A DNA stretch of 64,000 nt from Prunus persica (Eukaryota > Streptophyta > Magnoliopsida > Rosales > Rosaceae), in NCBI RefSeq assembly GCF_000346465.2, contig NC_034010.1:22362981-22426980 (forward strand). The letters are read 5' to 3'. The translations under genes and the position numbers were made by a program. The stretch's first letter is position 1. Every line of letters starts with the position of its first letter. Below, in pieces: positions 9,999 to 22,860 of the stretch. Below the pieces are notes generated by a model. That model saw only the letters and a program-made list of their open reading frames with translations, searched no databases and was not told the origin of the DNA.

Positions 9999-11440
9999 AT
10001 TTTTAATTCTAAAATTTGGAATTTCAAGTTGGAATTTATTAAAGTTTATGTGAAAGATGGGTGGCGCGGTTCTCTGTCTCCGTCTCCAAATGAACAATAC
10101 AGAATTGCTAAATCAAACCAATACCAGGCCTAGAATCAAACCAGGGCCCCAAGAAAAAGAAGGTAATACACTAGAAAAGATTGAAAACACGACCAGAATT
10201 GGTTTTTATATACTTCCAATTTTGTCCTCCGAACCGAATTGGTTTAATCACAACACTTTTTTTTCTTTTCTTTTTATATAAGACAATTTTTTAAGGAGAA
10301 GAGAGAATATAGGGCTTAAATTCAGCTGTCATAGTCCCGACAAAAGCCCATTGGGGGCAAGATAAAGCCCAAATCCTAGGTTGCTCGTGACAAAATCACA
10401 TCAAAGGAGGAGGATACGTGTGTGAGTTCGGAATGGATGCAAACGAAACGACGCCTTCCTGCACCAATCACACACAGTTTATTTGAAATTCAATATTAAA
10501 CGAAAATATCCTAAAATTCAAAGTGCATTGTGAACCTATCATTATCTCACTACAAGACAGGGTAGTAGCTTGACTATTTTTACTTGTATGCCTTACCTTC
10601 TTCAATCGATAGCACTCGTATTTTCTCCAACCTATGACAAAGTGCTTCAAATGATAATAATATGGTTACCTGATTTTTCTTTTTCTTTTTTTCCTTTGCC
10701 TCCTCCTAGACCTAAAAGTCTTCTTAAATCTTTGCACACGCATCAATAAAGTTTAGCCTAATAAAAATGACATTAACTTGCTGAACAATAATTACAATTT
10801 CAAATTCTCATGACATCCTCTTTCCTATAATTTAGACCATCACTCACTTATATATTTTTCTTTTAAAGAAAGAGAGAGAAGCAACAAGGCATAAGGGAAC
10901 TTGAGAAAGCAATAAAAAGTATTGGGCCTTGGACTATTAGGTGCATAGATAGAGGACAGACTCAAAGTTAAAGAAAACATGTTCAATCTGTAAGTCGATG
11001 TTGCCCTATATGGCGGCACAAGTGGAAACCCAAACACGTAAGCATCCACATTGGACAGAAACCAAAAACACCTTTTACAAAAAAGACTTCGTCAATAATC
11101 TTCTATCAATTCAGTTGCGCCGCAATCTGCCTTCTGCAGCATGAGATTGCATGCATCATTTTCGACCTTTCTTTTTTTATTCAAAACCATGATGAAAGGT
11201 GTCACGGAAGATCTCAACCGTTCCTTGCAGCGCTAATCACTGTCTGACGGTCTTGATCTGCTCATTCCAACAAATAATATATGTGGCTACTCACACACTC
11301 AACTCAAGCACCGACCGACCTGTTTGCTCTCTCTATATATATGTCTGCGCGATATTTTAATACAAGCTTGTACGGATATTTATTTATGTTGCTTGGGCGA
11401 CCAGTTGTTCTAGATGATTGTTCCTGCTCGACAATTCAAC
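9999..11440. other. Intergenic upstream of M3
   Basis: AT-rich DNA without a recognisable gene. Short frames at 10057, 10468 (minus) and 10840 (minus) have no domain or paralogue. Confidence 0.45.
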
Positions 11441-11445
11441 TCACT

Positions 11446-11455
11446 CTATAAATAG
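11446..11455 (+). promoter_or_regulatory. TATA box of M3
   Basis: The string ctataaatag lies 51 bp before the M3 start codon and matches the plant TATA consensus well. The leader between them is A-rich (caaaaacaacaaaac), a typical plant 5' end. Confidence 0.65.
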
Positions 11456-11496
11456 CTGTCTCATTTCTCAAACTAGAACAACAAAAACAACAAAAC

Positions 11497-12087
11497 ATGG
11501 AAATCAATCGTTTTTCTCTCAGAAACCCTTTGAACAATCTGCGGCTCTTCAACTTTACTCAAATATTAACGTTGACGGCTTCGACATCTGTCCACGACAT
11601 ACTGGCCTTTGTCATCCCTATTCTCTTGACCTTCGTTCAGATGAAATACCCTAATGAAAATCTTTTTAAGACGCGCCCTGTGGCCATGAACATCGTTCTC
11701 TACACCTTACTTGCTTATAGCCTGGCCTTTGGGGTTAGGCACCGATTTCTTAACCCGGATAGTCCTTATCCCTGGTTTCACATGGCAATGATACTGTTTG
11801 GCTTCGCCTCGCTCGCCTCAATCCTCTCACTCGTGTTTCCAAACTACTACTCAAGCTGGGCCTTTATGCTGTTCGTTTTGAGCATCTTGCTGTTATTTGG
11901 TTGGCTGCTGCTGGGCTTGGCTCGCAGGCTGTGGAGACAGATCCAAGCCCAAATTGGACATAGAATATTCCCTCGCCCCATACGTGCAATACGACGTCGT
12001 GTGAGGAGGCCACGTCCACTTTTGCCGCTGACCATGCCAGATCAACAAGTGGGACCCTTTGCCGTCACTCCCATGATTACACAATGA
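11497..12087 (+). CDS. M3: unrecognised four-pass membrane protein
   Basis: Single-exon gene of 196 residues and third member of the M family. The start ATG sits after a good TATA box and A-rich leader. Predicted spans are at about residues 24-49, 63-84, 92-112 and 118-140. The AFVIPILLTFVQMKYP block, the LLAYSLAFGVRHRF block and the SLASILSLVFP block align with M1 and M2. M3 differs in a strongly basic tail of about 35 residues (RPIRAIRRRVRRPR) before LLPLTMPDQQ; by the positive-inside rule this tail should face the cytosol. No enzymatic motif is visible. Overlapping minus-strand frames are shadows. Confidence 0.75.
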   Translation: MEINRFSLRNPLNNLRLFNFTQILTLTASTSVHDILAFVIPILLTFVQMKYPNENLFKTRPVAMNIVLYTLLAYSLAFGVRHRFLNPDSPYPWFHMAMILFGFASLASILSLVFPNYYSSWAFMLFVLSILLLFGWLLLGLARRLWRQIQAQIGHRIFPRPIRAIRRRVRRPRPLLPLTMPDQQVGPFAVTPMITQ

Positions 12088-13656
12088 TAGCTTATCAGAT
12101 GCTTTACCGTCTTCTGAGAACCTATCAGTTCTTGATTTATCTAATGTTTGTTTTGGTCGGTAGTTTTATATTTAATATTTTTTGTTTTCTTATGCACTGT
12201 ATTTATAATTCGTTGCCAGACAAATAATTCGTCGCATTTATATTTTCCATTTATGTACTGGTGATTGAATTCTTGATTGTCAACCAAAAATTTGCTTTTT
12301 ATATATACAACACATGCGTGTTTGAGGACGACGATGCACTTTCATGATTTTGGTCACTAACAGAAATTGGCAACAGATGACAGCTAATTTGGTCAAAGTT
12401 GGACCAACTTGGTCGTTCAATTCTCTAGCTCAAAATGTAAACCTCTTTATTCGACCTTTAATAAAACTTCTATCATTCTGGCAACTATCGGACATTGAAT
12501 AATTTTCAGACATTGGAATTAAGTGATATATTTATTCTTTTAAGTTACACTATAAACTTTGAAATTAACATCTCATAACTATGTATTATCACGGCTAGTT
12601 ACAATATAATCAGTATAGCACATATATGACTGAGAGTTTGTTGAAGATTTTGAACAAACCTCGCTGAAAATTATCAATTAATTAATTAACTTAATGATAG
12701 TCACTCAAAACCTAAGTAATTTTCCTTCGTCTTTTTATTCATTTGGTTGAACTAGACCCCTTCAAATATACGGTTTGTGGGATAAGGCCGTTATAAGAGA
12801 TGATGTGTCCATGTGTGGTCCCAGATGGTTCGGTGCAAATTTTTCTTTGCAGCTAGCTATATATAAACTACCATTTTCCATAATCTCTGTTAAATTATTT
12901 ATAACCCAATATTGTATGTTATTTCAATATATATATATAGTTTAGAGTTGGGGTATCTAGCTACATTCCAAGACCCAACGTGATCTCTGTCTCTCTCCCT
13001 TACACCCATGACTAGGTAAATATACTTTGTGTTTGAAAAATAATGAAAATGTCATTGAACTCGAACATTATGATATTAATACACACTTACGCATTGGGAT
13101 ATCCTCGACGCCTTATCTAAAACTAATGAAAAAACATGACAAAGAAAACACGCCATACAAAACAATTAGTGCCCCACGGCCTTGTTTACCCTTGAAATGA
13201 AGATGAAATGAAGATGTGGCTGAATAGGAAATGAACACGACACCAACTATATCCAATCGTTAACATTACAGGCCCCAAAAAAAACTTCCCGCCCACTGGC
13301 TTGCACCACCTATCCCAACTCCCTAACGTTTCTCGAAAGTCAATAACGCAAAAGTGAAATACCGGAATAATTGTCAAAGGCATAAAAGGAAGGCCCGTGG
13401 ACACCGGCGCCATGTGGGTTACCTTCTGGGGATTATTTATGTCATGCTTTAGAATTTTATGAATTTCCGTATTGTCTTCTTCTCAAGGTGAAGCCTGTAT
13501 CTACTGTTAAAACGTAATTAAACAAGATGAAATGGAACCTTTGTTAAAAAATACAAATGAAATAAAATTCCTCCATAAATAACACACCTTCGGTCTACAC
13601 TTCAACATCCAAAACACCCCTCACCTCTCTTTCTCTCTCTCTAGTCTCAGTCTCAG
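12088..13656. other. Intergenic between M3 and A1
   Basis: AT-rich DNA with poly(A/T) and (AT)n tracts. A 75-residue minus frame at 13186 has no recognisable feature. No conserved block shared with other A-gene upstream regions was found, unlike A3 and A4. Confidence 0.45.
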
Positions 13657-13660
13657 TTTC

Positions 13661-13724
<64 letters not shown>
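13657..13724 (+). repeat. CT microsatellite in the A1 leader
   Basis: More than 30 CT units, with shorter CT runs from about 13626, ending 21 bp before the A1 start codon. It must lie in the 5' leader or core promoter. Confidence 0.85.
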
Positions 13725-13728
<4 letters not shown>

Positions 13729-13745
13729 AACCCCTCACCTAGGCT

Positions 13746-14985
13746 ATGACTATCTCGTCTCTTCTTCAAAACCCCTTTGAAATGATCCCTTCTTCTTCTT
13801 CTTCTTCTTCTTCTTCTGCTGCTGTCAATTTAGTCCGTCTCCACCTAGGAGAAGTCCATTTCCATGCGATGAAAGCTGCAGAGGTTGAAGAAAGCTGTAA
13901 CGAACCTCAAAGGGTCCATTCACGCCCAATCAATCGACCCTCTTCAGCTGATATCATGTCACCAAATGCCAGTCGACTGTACTCGGCCGCAGTAACCAAC
14001 GGCACAAACAGTACCACAAGCTTGAGCCCAGAGAGGGTCTTTTTGTCTTCAATCCCCGTCAACGGCCTGAGCCGACAAGATGCAATCGCTGCAAGTGCGG
14101 GCTACCGCCTGAACATGGACTTACACAGCAGCAGCAGCAGCAGCCATCATGTCGTGGGTTTCTGTTTTCTGCCGCCACCTGAGCTTGCCGATCTGAACTA
14201 CGCGGCGAGGCGCATCCCGGACCTCAACTTGCCACCATCAGATGTCTCAGCTTCGGAGCTGGTCCTAAGAATCAAGGACAGAAACATCCTCCTATTTATC
14301 GATGCTGTGCGTTCGTTGGTTGTCAAGCACGGAAGCCCCGAGGAGCTGGCGGAGTACATGAAGAACAAGAGCAGCTTGACCAAACCCCAGCTTTGGAATC
14401 TTGATTCTATTCGGATTTGGAATATGCTGTCCCTCTCCCGGGGAGGTGAAATTGAGAAGGAGCTGGTGGATGAAGGCCTGGTCGAAGCCCTAATTCGCGT
14501 CGAGGATCTTCCATCGCCGCTGGATCTGGTCCTCGCTCCGCCACATCACTATAAGGCCTCCGGCAACCAAGATGCTAGGATTGATTACAAGTACAAGCAA
14601 GCATCAACTTGGTTCGACAACAACAAAGAGACTTTGGTATTTATAAATTATTTATGCATCCAACTCTCAGACTGTCGTCTAATTACCTTACCTTTGATTA
14701 TTATAGATTTGTATTATGCATCCCATATATGTTAAACCCAATTTTCAGTCCTCGGATGCTCGAAATTATGATGTTGTTGATGAGGAAGAGGTCCAGCGCA
14801 GCGGTAATTATGATGTTGTTGATGAGGAGGACGAGAGCAGCGGTGATGAGGCTGATCATCATCAGGACCAGAAGCGCAAAGCGGTGGCTGTTATGGACGA
14901 CCAGGATCCGTATGATCAGCATCTCCAGAGGAAGAAGGCGAGTCACTGTGGAGCTCTTCGTATGGATCAGCCCGCCAATCCATGA
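13746..14985 (+). CDS. A1: A-type PDLN/IWN-module protein
   Basis: Two exons, 13746-14636 and 14749-14985, joined in phase 0 at ttg|gtattt and ttttcag|tcc; 375 residues. I do not recognise the family. In order: a serine run (15-24); the conserved block LYSAAV to LSPERVFL (78-100) with PVNGLSRQDA; FCFLPPPE; then IPDLNLPP, an EAR-type DLNxxP match (159-164); a helical module (about 175-245) with EYM and LDSIRIWNMLSL; and exon 2. Exon 2 is acidic with a tandem NYDVVDEE duplication (45 bp period), then QKRKAV and QRKKAS, possible nuclear signals, and a CGALRMDQ end like other A genes. Nuclear transcriptional co-repressor function is inference only. Confidence 0.75.
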
Positions 14986-17900
14986 GTCTGAAGCTGCAGA
15001 GGAGAGGACTCATCATCATCAGCCTCTACCCACCAGTTCAAATGCCCCATCCATCCATCCATCCACTTTTTTCTTTAATTTTTTTGTGCAATTATATACA
15101 CACGAATGTATGACTTTAGTTATACATAAATAAGATGCTGGTCTGGATGCAGGCTGGAAGTTTTTTGGGTATTATTATATACGGATGTTCCGATGTTGTA
15201 TTATCAGGGACATATATATTTATGTCTCCTTGATTGGTTGTTATTGCAATGTATCAGAATAATCAATTTGTACTGCTTACATATTCATCCTTTTGGGAAA
15301 TATGGACCAATTTTCTTCTTTTTGCCAAGGAATTATAGACCAATTAATCATGTGAGGTAGCTGCACACAGTTGCATGAAATTAATTATTTTGAAGAAAAA
15401 GAGCTAAAATTGATAAAGGGTGGTCTTTTTATTTTATTTATTTATAATATAATAAACAAAGCTATAGTATTTATTGAAGAAATGAACATAGTACAAAGCC
15501 ACAAAAGTGTCAAAATGGGTAGTGACCAAATGAATTGATCTGAAGAGAATTACGCCTCAACCAACAAATATATATTCAAACCCCTTATCAGCAGCCCGAA
15601 ACACTTGTACTCAGACTAACAATATAAATCCACCGCGTAATGACAGAAACGACAGATTCGTATCGCTGCGGAAAGCAAATACAAACCAAAAAACTCCTAA
15701 TGAATAATAGACTAAAGGGTGGTCTTTTGGTTGCAGTGATCATACAAATTCAAGCAAAAGGTTTAAAATATCAGTGACCAAAGTTTGTCCTTGCAATGTA
15801 TAAATGACTAATTTTTTCCATAAATCTTCTTCTGTCACAACAACCTAATTATTAAAGATTGACTGAAAAATGTGAGTTTGGGTGAGGTAAGCTTAAAGCC
15901 CTTTGGCCCTGGAAGGAGTCACCCATCCCAACCACGTTTGTTATTTGTTCAATTAAAGCAGCGGATGAATTATATTCAACGTCCGAGAAAAGCACAGCTG
16001 AATTATATTCAACGTCCGAGAGAAGCACAGCTGAATTAAAAGCGACCTTCTCCTCAATCATTCTGTCAACATCGGCCAATTAAAAAGCAAGCACAAACCT
16101 AGCTAATTATCTAATTTCTCCAGCCTTCCATGTTTTAATCTATTTATATCATCCCATTACGTACCTGAAGAAATTGAATTGGACAGCAAGCGTATACCTA
16201 TAATGAAAATGTTGTATATAAATGAAAGTTAGACGTTTGTTTTTGTTTCCCCGAATTGCACCAAGAGCAAAATAAATTGTGTCTAAATTTCGGACAGAAA
16301 ATTAACTTAACGGTGTATTTAATTGTTGATTAATGACTTGAAAGTAGTTGAGTAAACAAAGTCAAAAGTGCAATGCTGCAACTGTACAAAGACATGAATG
16401 TGGTCCTTTTTTTTTCTTTTCTCTTTTTTTGGAATGTTAAAAATTATATGAATGTGATCGATGCCTACTATTCAAACGGGCATCAAAATTCAAAGATTAT
16501 CTTCTTTTCTTCCACCATAAAAGAATAAAAACAAAACCAAATGAAGCTTTAATTAAACATGCTTTTCCTTGTGAAGAAAAGGAGACTCACAATTTGAAAA
16601 TGACGTTTATTCCATTTTGATTTGCTACGAACCATACAAATTGCTAACCCTAAATAGTGTGAATGTGCAAATAAAAAACACAAAGATAATACTTGTGTTT
16701 TAATCTATTTTTTTATTTTTTTATTATCGAAACATCACATCACTCGTGGTGAAGAAATTTTCAGAATTACCCAGTTACATAATTAAATTAACAGCAGCAA
16801 AAAATTATACGATTAAATAGAAAATATAAGAGCATCACTTGATGTGTATCGAGTAATAAGGGGCCGACTTGGACAATTGGAGCTTCATAAAATGAAACAC
16901 TACCACTACCTACCCTTCCACTGAAATTGCGGGTGAGATTGAAAATAACATGAAATTGCGGGTGATTTTCTACTTTTTCTTTCTTCACTTTTTTCCGTGC
17001 CCATAGAATCCAAACAAGTACTGGGCTCACCTGCTTCACTCCACTCGTGTTTGCACACTATAACTCCTGCAGACAGCCTCCCTCTGCTCTGCGATGCGTT
17101 TTGGTCCACAAACTGTGCCACACGCGCAGGACAAGAATTGTATGCGGTCGCGCCCAATTTTGGCGGGGTCTGGCCCCGGTTATCGTCACGCCAATGATTA
17201 GACACCGACCGACCATCAACGAGAATAACTGTTGTATTTAATAACTTTTTCTTTAAAAACAAATTCTTATATTTAACAACATTTTCCGTTTGGTTCTTTG
17301 TTTATTTATTTGTGCAATCCTGTTTAGAAAGTAAATAGATGTGTGTTCGGGTTACCATTTTCATGACTGATTAATAGCTTACAAGGCTAAGTGTAATCAA
17401 TAGAAATCTTGAAAGCTGTTACAAATGTCTTGCTCTTATTTGTTTTCATTATTCATTATGAATGTGAATATTTATTTGTTTTATATAAACTATCCTCTCC
17501 GTTCGCGTGAGAGATGCTCTTTTAAGTAAGTCCTAGTAAATACAAACGTTTTAGTCTCTCCTGTCGCTTTTGTTGGTGTGAACAGGTTTGCTTTCATTCT
17601 ACGTGGGAGCCGATTTGGTGAGTTGTGGACCCCGTTTGCTAAATGGTGAAAAATCTATAGATGGCGACACGTGTGTATTTTGATGCACAAGCTACACGAA
17701 ATAAAAGAAGAAAAAAAATTCTAAAATTCTAAACCATCTATGCGCTGTATTCTCATTGGTGGCGTCACACTTTATTGAAGAAATTAAAGCTTTTAACCCC
17801 ATCAAAGAAGGGCCAAAACGCATAGCAGGGCCAACAAGGCCCATGATAGTATCCCAAAATCTCCTAACATGTGAAGAAGAAATGAACGCTCACTTCAAAA

Positions 17901-18560
17901 GTCCAATCAGGTCAACGGAGGGCAACCTTTTTTAATTCCAATTTCAACACTACAATGGCGGTGACGGTAGGAAGGACCATTTGATGACTAGAAACACCTG
18001 TCCCACCATGCATTATGCATTTTGGTTGGTATCTATTCACAAGGTTTGATAATTATTTACGTTTTAGTTTTTGTTCTTTCCTTTTTTCGTTTTTTCACTA
18101 GAGTATAAATGAAAAGGAGTGAGAATAAGATATCGAGTTTCGTCATAAATACTAGAGTGACCTCTAGGATTTGTGGAGAGAGAATGACTTTCGTTGTCCT
18201 AATTTAATGAAGTGTGCGTCATATATATATCATGTGTCGCAAATTTGTCTTTGCCAATCAGACTGAAACCATACAGGACCAAATGGCCCCTTGTCCAGTT
18301 GTCATTGAATTTTTGTTTGCACGTTTTGATTGATTTGCATGAATTTCTATCTCCCACATTAATACTAAAGTTGGAATATGAATCTTATAATCATTTCATC
18401 ATGATGACTTTGACAAACGGTTGCTGGCCGTGATGTTAACCTGCCTATATTTTATTATCCGATTCAGATACATTATATTTTATTGGCCTGTCATTGGTGG
18501 GTTCTTTTTCCCGGTGGGCCATCAATACGTTTCCTTATCCGTCGCCTAGTTGAACCAAAA
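14986..18560. other. Intergenic between A1 and B1, with duplicated blocks
   Basis: No gene called. A 33 bp tandem duplication (gaattatattcaacgtccg units) is at 15967-16032 inside a 75-residue minus frame without known domain. About 130 bp near 16275 (gtgtctaaatttcggacag onward) recurs near 26065. A block near 17945 (caacactacaatggcggtga) recurs near 28690 and 41655. These repeats belong to the segmental duplication of the A/B cassette. Minus frames at 16788-17262 have no paralogue or domain. Confidence 0.5.
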
Positions 18561-18567
18561 GAGCAAG

Positions 18568-18700
18568 TCAGTATAGTCACCCACCCACACTCTACCTTGG
18601 CGACGTGGCGGTATCAGGACCGTTCAGCTTAGTCCTTTAGGCGCACGAGCCTTATTACAACACCACCATTACCATATGCGCTGGTCACGTGGCAGTATTT
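18568..18700 (+). promoter_or_regulatory. Conserved G-box block upstream of B1
   Basis: About 130 bp that recurs upstream of B3 (46565-46690) with high identity. It contains gcgacgtggcgg and, at 18686-18693, cacgtggc, a G-box/ABRE-type bZIP or bHLH site. It lies about 1.1 kb before the B1 start. The block was not found upstream of B2. Selective retention in two copies suggests a cis-element, though shared recent ancestry could also explain it. Confidence 0.5.
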
Positions 18701-18925
18701 GGAATTTCTCATTTCCAAATTCCAAAACTCCTTCCTTCTTCCTTGCGTTCAAAGTTTTCATCTTTGAGCATCATTCGAAGAGATTTAAAATTATAAATTT
18801 TTTTTGTTAATGTATTAAAATAAACAGCTCATAATTTGTCTGGATTCAAATTGTAGAATTTTTTTTTATCAGATGGCCAAATATCTAACTAACTAAAATC
18901 CTGACCTCGAATTTCATTTTCGTTC

Positions 18926-19125
18926 GAGAGTATTTTTCTCGTCATTTTAACCTAATGTGTATTTTTTTTTCTCAACATTTTATAAATGTTCATATGCATA
19001 ACTATGATTTTTTAAATACAAAGAAAAAAATTAACCATAATTATGCATATGAACACATGTCAAATATTAAGAAAGATAATAAAAATACACCCTAAATTAA
19101 AGTGGTGAGTAAAAAATATTTCCTT
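18926..19125. mobile_element. Palindromic MITE, family 1
   Basis: About 200 bp inverted repeat: catatgcataactatga is mirrored by ccataattatgcatatg, and the outer arms carry cattttaacctaatgtgt and acaccctaaattaaag. It is related to the elements at 2633 and 5655 and lies between the B1 G-box block and the B1 gene. Confidence 0.65.
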
Positions 19126-19688
19126 CTAATTTTCTCCCTTGACTAAAAGTCTCCTCAAAACCATGAACCATCCTAGAGAATCAGATGTCATATTTCTGCA
19201 CAATCTTGAAATCATCAACGTATGATTTTTTATCCTCAACAGTTGCAAATTATAGCACAAAATACACTCTTGCATGCATTTGTTTAAGCTCCATTGTTTT
19301 TTCAATGGAATTACGTTTTTTATTTATTAATATCCATCTATTTTCTTTTATTGGTTGAGAAAAGGCAATAAGCAATGACCATGGTTAGTTACTTCTAAGC
19401 CACACCCAATAATACTCATGTCTTTAATTTTCTCAGATAACTAAAACACATGGAAATGAGAATCTAAACTTGCGTTGCATTTGAAAGCGAAGGAGATGAC
19501 CATCTGTATTATTATTAATTATTAATTGAATTTTCTTTTTTCTCCGACAAAACAACAAATAACAATTTGATCGAACCATTCCTGGCTAGTGAAACAGTTG
19601 GTATTTACCAAAGAAACAGTTGGTAGGCCCACAACTGTTTCTTTCTTTTCTCTTTGATGATGACGACATGGATCATCTTCTTAATGTA

Positions 19689-19689
<1 letters not shown>

Positions 19690-19731
<42 letters not shown>
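19690..19731. repeat. AT microsatellite
   Basis: About 20 AT units roughly 100 bp upstream of the B1 start. Open frames running through it are artefacts. Confidence 0.85.
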
Positions 19732-19734
<3 letters not shown>

Positions 19735-19828
19735 AAAGCCTCAGCGTGTGCTTTCAAAGTTCACCACCGTCCACCATAGCCTTTCTTCTCCAAAAACCCA
19801 AAATCCTAAACCCAACAATTCAACAGTG

Positions 19829-20893
19829 ATGTCGACCCCTCTCAATCCAGACGCCTCTGTTCTTGCAAGCCTAATGGAATCTCACTTCAAGGAACTAGAT
19901 CTGATCCCAGAACAGTTTCTCCAGAAGAAAGAAGAAATGGTTCCCATACTGGAAAACTGCTTGTCACACTCTTGCCTTGAAGAGGGTCTTGCAGAACAAA
20001 TTGCTGTCAATAAAAGCAATTCAGCCCATCGGATTAAACCCGGTCCGGTCGACTCTGCTTTCATCAAGGACTGCGTGGGGCAGGTTCTGGTGGCCAGCAA
20101 CAAACGCTTCATCAAAATTGTGCATTGCTCCCTTGTCCAAGCTGGCAAGGAGAAAGAAGCTCAAGAGTACCTCGAAAAGGTGAGCCCTGCATCCCGGGTC
20201 AAGCACTTTGAGTCCATCAAGATGTGGAATTACCTTAGTCTGCCATTCCAGGTGCTCAAGGTAATGGAGGATATGGGATTAGGCACAAATCCGTCCAGTT
20301 TCTTCATGCCTCCAGCACCACTTGAGGTTTTTCCCACTCCGGCACCGGGCTGGAGGCCCGGCCAAGCTATGGCCGACGGTAACGTTCCGTCACCTTGCTT
20401 TAGAGGCTTAATTGACAGCTTGGTAAATAAATTTGGAGTTTAACTTTTACAGCAAGCCTTTTTATTTTATTTTATTTTATTTGTAAATACTTTTGCTGTA
20501 AGAAATTTGTTGACTTGGGTTACTTGGGTAATGATAAGAATGTTGTATGTGTACATAAACATGCTTAGTCAATAATTACGTTTATGTATATGTTTTAGTA
20601 TCGAGTAACAGAGCATGACAGAGATAACAGAGCACTGAGTAACTGGGGCCAAAAGCATGATTTCTATCTTTGGAGTACTAGTTGGTGTTCAGTACCTGGT
20701 CTTTGTAATTCTCTATGTAAAGAGACTAAACGTAGTTAAGATTAATTGTATGAAATTCTTCTGTTGTGATCTGTTTTATTGTTGAAAGATGAATACCTAT
20801 GTTCCAATCTTGTTTCAGGATGAGGCTGGCATTGTGCCTGAGACCGAGGACAGCCCTCCAACAGCCGTGGAGAGCATAACCCTGTTGGATTAG
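19829..20893 (+). CDS. B1: B-type IWN-module protein, frameshifted end
   Basis: Exons 19829-20422 and 20819-20893, phase 0 at agcttg|gtaaat and tttcag|gatgag; 222 residues. The start MSTPLNPDAS is set by alignment with B3. The first 80 residues look helical (MESHFKELDLIPEQF). The shared module runs about 90-152 with EYLEKVSPASR and FESIKMWNYLSL, followed by FPTPAPGW, the PxPxxGW motif seen in A3, A4 and C1. Compared with B2 and B3, exon 2 has two extra bases after gccgtggag, which shift the frame into a TAG and remove about 50 residues, including the lysine run. The type lacks the IPDLN motif. Function unknown; the truncated form may or may not work. Confidence 0.7.
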
Positions 20894-22757
20894 TTCTTCA
20901 CGTTGGTGAGGTTACAGACCGGTCTATGATGGATGCTGCAGCTGAACACAAGCAGAAGAAGGGGGTGATGGAAGTGGAGGTCTCTGACACGGACCAAGCA
21001 TCACCCAGTTATCCTGTTTTCTTTCTTTTTACTTTGAAGACTAAAATCATCCTGGTTTTGCTCTTGCGGTATTAGAATGATTCGATATATACTTGCAGTA
21101 TGTATTAGGAGCCATGACTTTATGCAATCCTTTTGCATATGTAGTTGCTGCACGGGATATGCATCCTTGTTTATGTTTGGACATCTTTTTAACATTGGTT
21201 GATCCTGTTATGATATAAACTGACGACCCGCCACTTCCACAATTGCAATCTGTTTGATACTTGAGAATGTATTATAAATTTCAGAAGACCAAGATTCACT
21301 ATAAATTCTAGGAAGCATGATAAGTCCAAACTACAGCATGCACCTTATGTCTAGTCATCGGCTGTTTTCTGTTGATGCATGAAGTCCTTGGGTCTGCATT
21401 TGAACATGAATGTATAATTCACACACCTGTATTACAATGATAACATGATACATGTTTAGTTCTGTTTTCTCAGCACGATAATCAATCTTCTATATACTGC
21501 CCTGTAACATTTGTGACCGTCACGTGTTACTATGATACATCCAATTCTTTAGGAATCTAGTGCTGATAATCTTTCCATGCTATAGTTGCATGTATGTATG
21601 GCATGCAAATCACTAATATGTATCTATATGTGAAAACAGATTAAGCTACAAGGTAACAATTTCCTTCCCTGATGGAATTTCTTACAACACCAAGCATATT
21701 TCCTTGGTTAGAAAGGTAGCAACCAGATTCATCCTCTTAGAACAACTTGCAAGATTCCCTATATTTGACTGCGCATATCTCAACCATGCATTGTTATTAA
21801 CAGAAACGTTCCTTCAGCATATTCCCCTGCTCGTTTTTAAAACCCAAAAAACCCCCTTCTATAGCATATTGAGTCCATTTCAGAGAAGGGATGAAGTTGA
21901 AAGGTGCAAAAAGGCCATGGTATTGGTTTATCAGGTATAAAACCAGATTAAAGATACTGATTGGTATGAATCTTGCAGCTTAATCTGTACATACTAAATA
22001 TAAAAAATGTTCTATCAGTTGCCTCGTTACTTTTGGAAAGTAGAATATCTACCATTCCAAAAGACGAATGCATGCCCCACCCACACCCAAATCCTCCTTA
22101 GTTTAGTTTAGTACAGACACTTTCGTTTACGTCTCAAACCCAAACACCCACGAACACAAGTACTTGCTTGTGGCCCCATATTTTATTACCCATAAAAGAT
22201 AGAAAAGCTCTCAAGACAATTTGGGAAAACCCTTTTCCTGTCAGCTCACAAGGCAGTGACAGAAGCCAATGTTTGCAAATACTAAGGCATATATAGCCTA
22301 TTTGGAAAGGGGGACAAAGCACATATTCTGTAATGAAAAAAAAGGTTCTTTGCCTCTCTGATATCATATAGCTTTTCATTGAATAAAGCAAAATTCATGC
22401 CCAAAAATAAGAAATCCAGACCCTACATCCATAATCTCATTGCGTACTAATTCATAAATGTAAGAATATCCATCATAAGATTAATCTTTTGAAAACAATA
22501 CAACTTGTTCCATCTAGATTGAGTGATTGCAGAACTTACACTTTAATTGAATCTGCATTACTGTGAACTGTTATGAAGAACCCCTGAGCCTCTCAGAAGA
22601 TATCTGCAAAACAAAAAGTTCGAGCTACATACAGAAGCAAGAGGGTTACGGCAAGTAAAATTCAACAGAATTGTCAGATTCAAAACTCCCATGTCAAAAT
22701 TTTCACCTCATTGTCATCAGCCATAGGAGCACTAAGATCTTGCTTTGGGCTGGCTGC
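20894..22757. other. Conserved downstream block of B1
   Basis: About 1.8 kb that recurs downstream of B2 (35429-36687) and B3 (49513-51480), including gatatgcatccttgtttatg, ttccttccctgatggaattt and acaagtacttgcttgtg. Reading frames are not preserved between copies, so it is 3' UTR-like or simply duplicated flank. The first part still contains the out-of-frame remainder of B exon 2. Confidence 0.6.
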
Positions 22758-22860
22758 CTACAACTCCCAGAACGTGAAGCTGGTGTCGAAAACTAACAGC
22801 AAGCCAACCACATCCATAATTCCATATGGAGCAACATTTGTGTACGGTGCCGCGTTTGAA
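22758..22860 (-). other. Possible minus-strand terminal exon, copy 1
   Basis: The minus frame ends in SNAAPYTNVAPYG, then LLVFDTSFTFWEL and a stop. The same peptide in the same relative place occurs in the B3 flank at 51481-51590. No ATG or upstream exon was found. I do not recognise the peptide. It may be the last exon of a lost gene carried along with the B cassette. Confidence 0.35.

Noticed and set aside
16788..17262. 83- and 118-residue minus frames
   Set aside because: No domain, paralogue, good start context or splice pattern.
21704..21940. 78-residue frame downstream of B1
   Set aside because: The DNA is conserved in the B2 and B3 flanks but the frame is not, so coding is unlikely.
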